Notes under the pieces: generated by a model
Database searches by the model: none
Told to the model about the DNA's origin: nothing
The model's input: only the letters and a program-made list of their open reading frames with translations
Translations under genes and position numbers: made by a program
Assembly (NCBI GenBank): GCA_964035015.1
Contig: OZ036000.1
Coordinates: 4,745,709-4,809,708, forward strand
Direction of reading: 5' to 3'
Length of the DNA: 64,000 nucleotides
Source: Corallium rubrum
Taxonomy: Eukaryota > Cnidaria > Anthozoa > Scleralcyonacea > Coralliidae
Shown here: positions 43,520 through 64,000 of the stretch, one piece after another
Layout of the letters: each line of letters begins with the position of its first letter
Position numbering within the stretch: the stretch's first letter is position 1

Positions 43520-46100
43520 AATTCGGCACATGTCAGTGAAGTTCGACGTCTAAATCAAAGTCAATTTTCCTTTCCTCGCTGCATGGCAGTCAAGATTGCT
43601 TTGAAGAAGCACTTTGAGCAAAGTACGGTGATGAGTTGGCTGCGGAAGAAAATATCCTTCGCCCTGCTGCGAGCTCAAGTCCTCTGCATTAGAGGAAGCC
43701 GATCATTGCACAAGCGGGCTCCTGTTCTTAATGCATCGGACATTGAACTATCTGAGAAAAACTCTCAAATGTAACTCAACATGTGATAACCATTTTGTAA
43801 AAATACACGTTTTGTATAGGTTTATAATTTATATAATATACTATATTTGTAATGTTATATGTAATCCTACATTGGATCTTATTAAAAAAAATTGTTGTTA
43901 TTTTAGGCGAACCGAAACCCAATTAATAATGTGATTTGGCATGTTAACTCATGTTTGGCATGTCGAACTTAATTGTCTTGTCAAATTTAATTCTGTTTCA
44001 TGTCGTATTTAATTAATTTAGACGTCGAATTTCTCACGCATCTAATCAAATAATTGTATTCGGCACATGTGAAATTTGACGTCTATAAACCGGGCCTTAA
44101 TAAGCGAGGCAAATAAAACTTCCAGTATAGGGTTTCACTTGCTAATATTTATACTTCTGTTCTGCCAAAATTCGTATCAACGTTCTGATTGGCTAAAAGC
44201 TTTCCCGCCAGAACATTGTCCCTCGATATAAGTTCTATTGTTAAAAGTCAGTTTTAAATGTTGTTTTTGTCGATTCATTGGATTGGTCGGATCTTTTCAA
44301 AGGCAGAAGAATTAATGGCAATTTAACTGTCCAAAACATTGTCATTAAGGTGGATATAACTTTGGAAATATGCATTTATTGAACTCATTCTCTACATCGC
44401 CCAAACTGGCGCCGGCATACGTCTAATTCGTACTAAGGCGGCACAATGGTGAAGCTAGGACTCTGCTCGAAACGAAATGAAATGCATTTTTACATGCATG
44501 GCGGACAAAACGATTGCTTCTTAAAGTTATTTCCCCGCATGGGTTACTTAATTCCACTCTCTACACATCAGCTTTCCACGTTTGCTGCTCGACTTTAAAA
44601 ATAGCAAGTAACTTTTTTTATCTTATTACCATTTGCTATTGTATATTTGCATTTGATTGGTTTATTTGTGTCACATGCTTATTCCACTCCATAAGTACTG
44701 TTTTTATGTTCATTACACTACACGTTTCTAACAAAGAACCTTTGCTTGAATCATTATACGTTCTTTACAACTATTTCGTAACTTTAAACCAACCTTTTCG
44801 GTTTGTATATCTGCCTCCTTAGCACATTATTTTTTTTACAAAGCTAATTGTACGGAATCCAGTTGCAACGGACCCCCGTTATAATGAGTTTGTTGTCGTT
44901 GTTCGTTGACACTTTTCAACGTTGCTTTCATTATATAATTTCTCTTTCTTTTTCATTGTGAAGGTTTTAAGAAAACGAGATAAGCTCTGAAGGGATTTAA
45001 GGTAAGTCGATAAATTAATCCAATGATTTAGACACCAATTTTATGATTTGTCTTGGCCACTTTTCCAACTGAAGTATTTTTCGCGGAGTAATGATTATGT
45101 ATATTTGCAGTCAATGCGGTGATTGTAAATGCTGCGTAAGCGAAGTACGAGTTGTTTGTGAAGTTTATGGTACATGACTGAGAGTGTGAATAAAATCGTA
45201 TAATGCATTTACCATTAAGTAATTTCTGTGTTATAGAAACACCGAGATTGGGGAAAACGGAACCAATATATTCCCGCGATGTCGGAAAATCAGCAAATAT
45301 TGTCTCTGACATCAACACTTCAGCAAAATTCTCAAAATTGTTTACCGAATATATATATATATATATACGTGTCTCTTATCATATAGTCTTGTCTAGAATT
45401 ATCCCAAATGAAGTTCATCCACATTAAAATGCCCTTTTTTCACTAGTGAAAAAATACGACATATAAATTTGTGACATATAAATTTTTTAGTATACATTTT
45501 TTTCTAAAGACAACATCGTTGACTGACAAACACTTCACAACTCATTCTCTGTGTCAGAAATTTACATTAGTTTGCAATATCAAAGCGTTTTTTTTTACCG
45601 TGTAGTTCTTGCTATAATTATCCCAAATGAAGTTCCTCGTTATATAATACTTTCCCTGCATGGTTCTTCCATAGCTTGTACAGCTAACGGAATGTTAACT
45701 TCAGTCATTTGAGACCACGGCCCCCCGACCCCCGGGACATAGCGGAGAATTAACGCGGCTGAAGCGGGGGTTTAACACAATGTAACGACGTGTTATGCCC
45801 AGGGGGCCGTGGAATTAACAATAGTTTTTATAACCGGGGGCATTGAGCGGGGATTTAACAGCCGTTACCTGAAATATGGCGGGGGATCCTTCAGCGAGGA
45901 TTTAACGTGAAGGACTGGAACTGACTACCGAGTTCATTCGAAAATCACGAGTTTATAGAGAGGTATGTGCGTTTTGAACTATTTCCCCCAGTTTCCCCTT
46001 GAGCCCCCCAGTTCCCCCTTGAACAGAATCCCCCCAGTTCCCCCTTAAGCCCCCCCTCGCGAATTGATTTTGCCAACACCCCACCCACTCCCCCACTCCC
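43520..46100. other. Intergenic DNA, no gene recognised
   Basis: AT-rich. A GC-rich segment at 45715-45900 (GACCCCCGGGACATAGCGG, GCGGGGATTTAACA) is probably a dispersed repeat. C-rich CCCCCAGTTCCCCCTT repeats lie at 45985-46100. A 13-bp TA run is at 45350-45366. Confidence 0.45.
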
Positions 46101-46109
46101 CAGTAAGTC

Positions 46110-46570
46110 CCTTTCTCCGAAACAAATAATAATAATCTTTAATCATCCATCTTAGGTTAGAAAAATACAATGGATTTACAAAATTGGATTATAATATATA
46201 GTGAAATGAGTATAACATAATATAAAATGTTGGTTAAAACATTTACAAGAATAAAAACAATATATATACAAGATAAAAATGAAGGCCAAGTTACAAAAAT
46301 TTGCATGCACGTAAAATGAACAAAGAATAAAGCAACAAAAATATAAAAGGAAAATTTCGGACTCAGGCTTTATATTTATTATAGATAAACAGGTATAGAT
46401 AAATCTTTATATTAGTTAAATAGTTTTTATTTTGATAAGATTATGTGGCGACGAAAAATCTTTTTAAAGTTCCTCCCAAAATTTTCCATATTATATTTGA
46501 AAGTGAACAAGCTGATAAGTTCTGACACAAAGTGAAACAGTCAGAAATGTGTTGTATTTTAACTAGTTTT
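46110..46570 (-). mobile_element. Possible LINE 3' untranslated end
   Basis: Read on the minus strand the segment is AT-rich and ends with GATGGATGATTAAAGATTAT and a short TTATTATT tail at 46126-46140, as CR1/L2-type LINE 3' ends often do. No coding remnant is visible, so the call is weak. Confidence 0.3.
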
Positions 46571-46888
46571 TATGACATTTTATAACCTTCAGTGTTCTTA
46601 AAAATCCCCCTCAGAATGCAGGAAACGGCATTTCCGAGACCACACACACACACACACACCAGAAAAACCCTTAAAAATGGCCCTGACTGGAAATAGAATA
46701 CTGGTAAGCCGTATAAATTCGGAAATATTGGAGCCCGGCAATAGGGGACGGGGGGGGGGGGGGGGGGGAAGGAGGGTTAACAGACCACTTTTCCCCAGGC
46801 CGGGAAATTTATGTTTTTTAACACTTGGGAAAGTGTTGAGTGAGACGCTCTAGTTACAGTTACAAAGTTACTTTAAAAATTTTGTAAC

Positions 46889-46940
46889 TAGTTACAATTA
46901 CAATTACAATTACAATTACAATTACAATTACAATTACAAA
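46889..46940. repeat. ACAATT/TTACAA repeat inside hAT derivative
   Basis: Eight TACAAT hexamers, probably expanded from the GTTACAATTAC subterminal repeats. Confidence 0.85.
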
Positions 46941-46989
46941 GTTACACTTATTCTTTCGTTCTGCTTTTCAAATCGAGAAGCATGCGAAT

Positions 46990-47145
46990 TAGACAAAACT
47001 ATTGTTTAATTTGACCAGAAGAAAATTTTCAAAATTACGATCAGTCATTCAGCAACGATGTGGTCTGAAAATTAATCCTGCGCAGCTGAACAGCCTTTCA
47101 CATGCTGCACTTGCAGGCACCGGTGTGTTCAGTTCAATGAAAAGC
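46990..47145 (-). pseudogene. hAT transposase C-terminal remnant
   Basis: Minus-strand translation FIELNTPVPASAACERLFSC then AGLIFRPHRC, a TGA stop, and MTDRNFENFLLVKLNNSF. The SSAACERLFSxAG motif followed by RNFENLLLLKxN is the signature of the hAT dimerisation (C-terminal) region. The rest of the transposase is gone and the frame has an internal stop, so the protein cannot be made. Confidence 0.82.
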
Positions 47146-47376
47146 TGGATACGACGTTGAACGACGACTCGGCGAGGTTGGGAGTATTATGGATATCGCA
47201 AAAAGTAACGGCGCTCTCAACGACAGATGTAACTAGATACTTTTTATTCCTACTTTTTGTAACTAGTTACAGTTACAAGTTACCTTCTGAAAAAAGTAAC
47301 TAGTTACCGGTAAAGTTACTCATAAAAGTAACGATTACATGTAACTAGTTACTTGTAACGAAGTTACTCACAGCAC

Positions 47377-47380
47377 TGTG

Positions 47381-47459
<79 letters not shown>
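47377..47459. repeat. AT dinucleotide repeat
   Basis: About 38 TA units beginning immediately outside the hAT terminus. Confidence 0.98.
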
Positions 47460-47461
<2 letters not shown>

Positions 47462-48370
47462 TTGGCTTTATTGCATGTATGTCATCACTGCTATAAATAC
47501 GTACATGTATGATATATATGTAACTGATATCGTAATTGTTTAGTATTCTCATATCTGAGCTAGCGAATACATCTGTTCTCTTAACAATATAAATAAAGTT
47601 AGTTGATAGTTTTAAAATCCTAAGCCGGAGCGTCGAAACCAACTAACAGTTGTCACCAACTATACACCGTTTGGCGGATCTCCCGAAAATATTAAAGGCT
47701 AATCCCTCTATCGAAAACGCTTTTGTTGTTTACGCGATTTAATCTAGTCGTAAAGATTTAACCTTAACCATTATCATTGTCTCTGCTGGAAAAAAATGAA
47801 TTCATGGGGTGCTTAAATGGTGAACTTTAATGATCCGTGGTTTTCTTTCTATTGATGAAAAATCCAATCTTGTTACCCTAAACTGTCACCTGCCGTTCCG
47901 CTTTACCGAAATAGGTCTAGTTAATTAATCTTCTAGCCTACACCACCTCCTTAATGTTCTTCCCATACCTGCAAAACTCGGATTTATTGCTTTAAAAACC
48001 ACATAGAATAGCCCACAGGCAAATTGTTGAGATAGAAAGGCTTAACAACGTGTAGCAAACTATGTTCTGTAATGTCTTGGTTATTGAAAAGACTTGGGAT
48101 TAATCTGAATTCGATTACAATGTAAATAAAAAACCTTCGGAGATGACAAAAGATCAAGAAGACCGATAATAAGCCTTGTCCGTTTCTCTTTCTCCCCGAG
48201 AAAAAGGGGGTAACTTTAGCTTGATAACATTTTGACCTATTAGGCCCGCCCAGCCTCGCTTCATGCAGCGTCGCTGTTGGTTTTGACCTGGTCTGTTTGA
48301 ATGCTGCAGCGAAGAAAGACTAGCAAAGGCGTGCGTTGTCCAATGAATAATCACCCATCCGTTGTTCCGT
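47460..48370. other. Upstream flank of TSR gene; nothing coding recognised
   Basis: No repeat family or ORF with support. A slightly GC-richer stretch at 48180-48330 precedes the TSR first exon and could contain promoter sequence. Confidence 0.35.
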
Positions 48371-48380
48371 TTTGATTTCG

Positions 48381-48440
48381 GTATACAAAAACGCTTGACA
48401 CTCAGCAATCTCCGCTTACTGTAGGCCTAATACTTGAAGA
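48381..48440 (+). promoter_or_regulatory. Possible core promoter and 5' UTR of the TSR gene
   Basis: GTATACAAAA at 48381-48390 resembles a TATA element about 55 bp upstream of the start codon. Placing transcription start near 48410-48415 would give a short 5' UTR. No transcript data; weak. Confidence 0.25.
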
Positions 48441-59815
<11,375 letters not shown>

Positions 59816-59896
59816 GTGAGTAACATTTTTTATTGTTTTTTTATGTTAAATGATTATAGGTTAAAAAGGTAGGTACGATTAATAACATAATTATTA

Positions 59897-60000
59897 TAAA
59901 CCAACCAATCTGTCAATCAACCAACCAATTACCACTGAACTGATCACCAACCAAGTATAATCACCAACCAACGAAACAGCCAGTGAGCCAGTCAACCAAC
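59897..60000. repeat. Degenerate CCAA repeat
   Basis: AACCAACCAA-type tetramers with frequent substitutions, leading into the perfect CAAA array. Confidence 0.8.
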
Positions 60001-63000
60001 AAACAACAAACAAACAAACAAACAAACAAACAAACAAACAAACAAACAAACAAACAAACAAACAAACAAACAAACAAACAAACAAACAAACAAACAAACA
60101 AACAAACAAACAAACAAACAAACAAACAAACAAACAAACAAACAAACAAACAAACAAACAAACAAACAAACAAACAAACAAACAAACAAACAAACAAACA
60201 AACAAACAAACAAACAAACAAACAAACAAACAAACAAACAAACAAACAAACAAACAAACAAACAAACAAACAAACAAACAAACAAACAAACAAACAAACA
60301 AACAAACAAACAAACAAACAAACAAACAAACAAACAAACAAACAAACAAACAAACAAACAAACAAACAAACAAACAAACAAACAAACAAACAAACAAACA
60401 AACAAACAAACAAACAAACAAACAAACAAACAAACAAACAAACAAACAAACAAACAAACAAACAAACAAACAAACAAACAAACAAACAAACAAACAAACA
60501 AACAAACAAACAAACAAACAAACAAACAAACAAACAAACAAACAAACAAACAAACAAACAAACAAACAAACAAACAAACAAACAAACAAACAAACAAACA
60601 AACAAACAAACAAACAAACAAACAAACAAACAAACAAACAAACAAACAAACAAACAAACAAACAAACAAACAAACAAACAAACAAACAAACAAACAAACA
60701 AACAAACAAACAAACAAACAAACAAACAAACAAACAAACAAACAAACAAACAAACAAACAAACAAACAAACAAACAAACAAACAAACAAACAAACAAACA
60801 AACAAACAAACAAACAAACAAACAAACAAACAAACAAACAAACAAACAAACAAACAAACAAACAAACAAACAAACAAACAAACAAACAAACAAACAAACA
60901 AACAAACAAACAAACAAACAAACAAACAAACAAACAAACAAACAAACAAACAAACAAACAAACAAACAAACAAACAAACAAACAAACAAACAAACAAACA
61001 AACAAACAAACAAACAAACAAACAAACAAACAAACAAACAAACAAACAAACAAACAAACAAACAAACAAACAAACAAACAAACAAACAAACAAACAAACA
61101 AACAAACAAACAAACAAACAAACAAACAAACAAACAAACAAACAAACAAACAAACAAACAAACAAACAAACAAACAAACAAACAAACAAACAAACAAACA
61201 AACAAACAAACAAACAAACAAACAAACAAACAAACAAACAAACAAACAAACAAACAAACAAACAAACAAACAAACAAACAAACAAACAAACAAACAAACA
61301 AACAAACAAACAAACAAACAAACAAACAAACAAACAAACAAACAAACAAACAAACAAACAAACAAACAAACAAACAAACAAACAAACAAACAAACAAACA
61401 AACAAACAAACAAACAAACAAACAAACAAACAAACAAACAAACAAACAAACAAACAAACAAACAAACAAACAAACAAACAAACAAACAAACAAACAAACA
61501 AACAAACAAACAAACAAACAAACAAACAAACAAACAAACAAACAAACAAACAAACAAACAAACAAACAAACAAACAAACAAACAAACAAACAAACAAACA
61601 AACAAACAAACAAACAAACAAACAAACAAACAAACAAACAAACAAACAAACAAACAAACAAACAAACAAACAAACAAACAAACAAACAAACAAACAAACA
61701 AACAAACAAACAAACAAACAAACAAACAAACAAACAAACAAACAAACAAACAAACAAACAAACAAACAAACAAACAAACAAACAAACAAACAAACAAACA
61801 AACAAACAAACAAACAAACAAACAAACAAACAAACAAACAAACAAACAAACAAACAAACAAACAAACAAACAAACAAACAAACAAACAAACAAACAAACA
61901 AACAAACAAACAAACAAACAAACAAACAAACAAACAAACAAACAAACAAACAAACAAACAAACAAACAAACAAACAAACAAACAAACAAACAAACAAACA
62001 AACAAACAAACAAACAAACAAACAAACAAACAAACAAACAAACAAACAAACAAACAAACAAACAAACAAACAAACAAACAAACAAACAAACAAACAAACA
62101 AACAAACAAACAAACAAACAAACAAACAAACAAACAAACAAACAAACAAACAAACAAACAAACAAACAAACAAACAAACAAACAAACAAACAAACAAACA
62201 AACAAACAAACAAACAAACAAACAAACAAACAAACAAACAAACAAACAAACAAACAAACAAACAAACAAACAAACAAACAAACAAACAAACAAACAAACA
62301 AACAAACAAACAAACAAACAAACAAACAAACAAACAAACAAACAAACAAACAAACAAACAAACAAACAAACAAACAAACAAACAAACAAACAAACAAACA
62401 AACAAACAAACAAACAAACAAACAAACAAACAAACAAACAAACAAACAAACAAACAAACAAACAAACAAACAAACAAACAAACAAACAAACAAACAAACA
62501 AACAAACAAACAAACAAACAAACAAACAAACAAACAAACAAACAAACAAACAAACAAACAAACAAACAAACAAACAAACAAACAAACAAACAAACAAACA
62601 AACAAACAAACAAACAAACAAACAAACAAACAAACAAACAAACAAACAAACAAACAAACAAACAAACAAACAAACAAACAAACAAACAAACAAACAAACA
62701 AACAAACAAACAAACAAACAAACAAACAAACAAACAAACAAACAAACAAACAAACAAACAAACAAACAAACAAACAAACAAACAAACAAACAAACAAACA
62801 AACAAACAAACAAACAAACAAACAAACAAACAAACAAACAAACAAACAAACAAACAAACAAACAAACAAACAAACAAACAAACAAACAAACAAACAAACA
62901 AACAAACAAACAAACAAACAAACAAACAAACAAACAAACAAACAAACAAACAAACAAACAAACAAACAAACAAACAAACAAACAAACAAACAAACAAACA

Positions 63001-64000
63001 AACAAACAAACAAACAAACAAACAAACAAACAAACAAACAAACAAACAAACAAACAAACAAACAAACAAACAAACAAACAAACAAACAAACAAACAAACA
63101 AACAAACAAACAAACAAACAAACAAACAAACAAACAAACAAACAAACAAACAAACAAACAAACAAACAAACAAACAAACAAACAAACAAACAAACAAACA
63201 AACAAACAAACAAACAAACAAACAAACAAACAAACAAACAAACAAACAAACAAACAAACAAACAAACAAACAAACAAACAAACAAACAAACAAACAAACA
63301 AACAAACAAACAAACAAACAAACAAACAAACAAACAAACAAACAAACAAACAAACAAACAAACAAACAAACAAACAAACAAACAAACAAACAAACAAACA
63401 AACAAACAAACAAACAAACAAACAAACAAACAAACAAACAAACAAACAAACAAACAAACAAACAAACAAACAAACAAACAAACAAACAAACAAACAAACA
63501 AACAAACAAACAAACAAACAAACAAACAAACAAACAAACAAACAAACAAACAAACAAACAAACAAACAAACAAACAAACAAACAAACAAACAAACAAACA
63601 AACAAACAAACAAACAAACAAACAAACAAACAAACAAACAAACAAACAAACAAACAAACAAACAAACAAACAAACAAACAAACAAACAAACAAACAAACA
63701 AACAAACAAACAAACAAACAAACAAACAAACAAACAAACAAACAAACAAACAAACAAACAAACAAACAAACAAACAAACAAACAAACAAACAAACAAACA
63801 AACAAACAAACAAACAAACAAACAAACAAACAAACAAACAAACAAACAAACAAACAAACAAACAAACAAACAAACAAACAAACAAACAAACAAACAAACA
63901 AACAAACAAACAAACAAACAAACAAACAAACAAACAAACAAACAAACAAACAAACAAACAAACAAACAAACAAACAAACAAACAAACAAACAAACAAACA
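60001..64000. repeat. CAAA tetranucleotide repeat, about 4 kb, runs off the window
   Basis: Apart from the first few bases the array is uninterrupted (CAAA), about 1000 units within the window. Three minus-strand open frames of over 1300 codons (repeating Phe-Val-Cys-Leu) exist only because TTTG has no stop in any frame. It lies in the intron after the TSR exon at 59731-59815. Confidence 0.97.

Larger units (their letters stand above)
46829..47376 (-). mobile_element. hAT transposon deletion derivative
   Basis: The right terminus on the minus strand reads CAGTGCTGTGAGTAACTTCG followed by AACTAGTTAC-type subterminal repeats. The left terminus on the plus strand reads AGTGTTGAGTGAGACG, also followed by GTTAC repeats. 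Between them lies a transposase C-terminal remnant (46990-47145). CAGTG-starting ends with GTAACTAGTTAC repeats are common in hAT elements. No matching 8-bp duplication was found, so the edges may be altered. Confidence 0.72.

Noticed and set aside
59894-63997. Three minus-strand open frames of 1333-1367 codons repeating Phe-Val-Cys-Leu
   Set aside because: They are the translation of an uninterrupted CAAA repeat, which has no stop in any frame. There is no promoter, splice or family evidence.

Overview
Eukaryotic, animal nuclear DNA. The genes are split by spliceosomal introns, most of the window is intronic or intergenic, and the recognisable products are metazoan: the 3' end of a ubiquilin gene, a multi-immunoglobulin-domain secreted protein, a SAXO-type axonemal microtubule protein (implying motile cilia), and the 5' end of a thrombospondin type-1 repeat (TSR) protein with a signal peptide. 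With the very dense small inverted-repeat elements and AT-rich intergenic DNA, I would guess an anthozoan cnidarian (coral or anemone). That is inference; no gene here fixes the taxon. No bacterial genes, CRISPR arrays, rRNA genes or intact tRNA genes were seen.

Layout. 1-3861 (+): last four exons of ubiquilin, with introns full of GTCA/GTCC, TGTTG and GACATGA-type tandem repeats and an 806-bp inverted-repeat element. 4011-11100: inverted-repeat transposon derivatives, including a nested Mutator-like element (4011-5258) with a 9-bp target duplication and a 937-bp fold-back element (10035-10971). 8116-19027 (-): a six-Ig-domain gene, one Ig domain per exon, all joined in phase 1, convergent with ubiquilin; its introns hold CAT/CAC, CACTT, GTGG and other microsatellites and three MITE-like insertions. 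21960-23370 (-): the large last exon of a SAXO-like gene, whose stop codon abuts a minisatellite with an inverted copy downstream. 24000-48400: no convincing host gene; relics of three non-LTR retrotransposons (27700-28120, 39495-40148, 40499-41177), a hAT transposase remnant (46990-47145), at least four related TA-duplicating inverted-repeat elements, TAA-duplicating Harbinger-like MITEs, AT-repeat/hairpin cassettes, tRNA-derived SINE heads and a 66-bp minisatellite. 48441 to the end (+): signal-peptide exon and TSR exons of a secreted or membrane protein, with an 11-kb first intron and a final intron that enters at least 4 kb of uninterrupted CAAA repeat running off the window.

The four genes do not form a pathway; they are ordinary neighbours in a repeat-rich animal genome. 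I found no convincing undescribed biological system. The most informative structures are the transposon insertions dated and bounded by their own empty sites (4075-4743 inside 4011-5258; 41364-41648 inside 41178-42323), the hAT relic, the possible hairpin-forming 3' UTR of the SAXO gene, and the extreme CAAA expansion.
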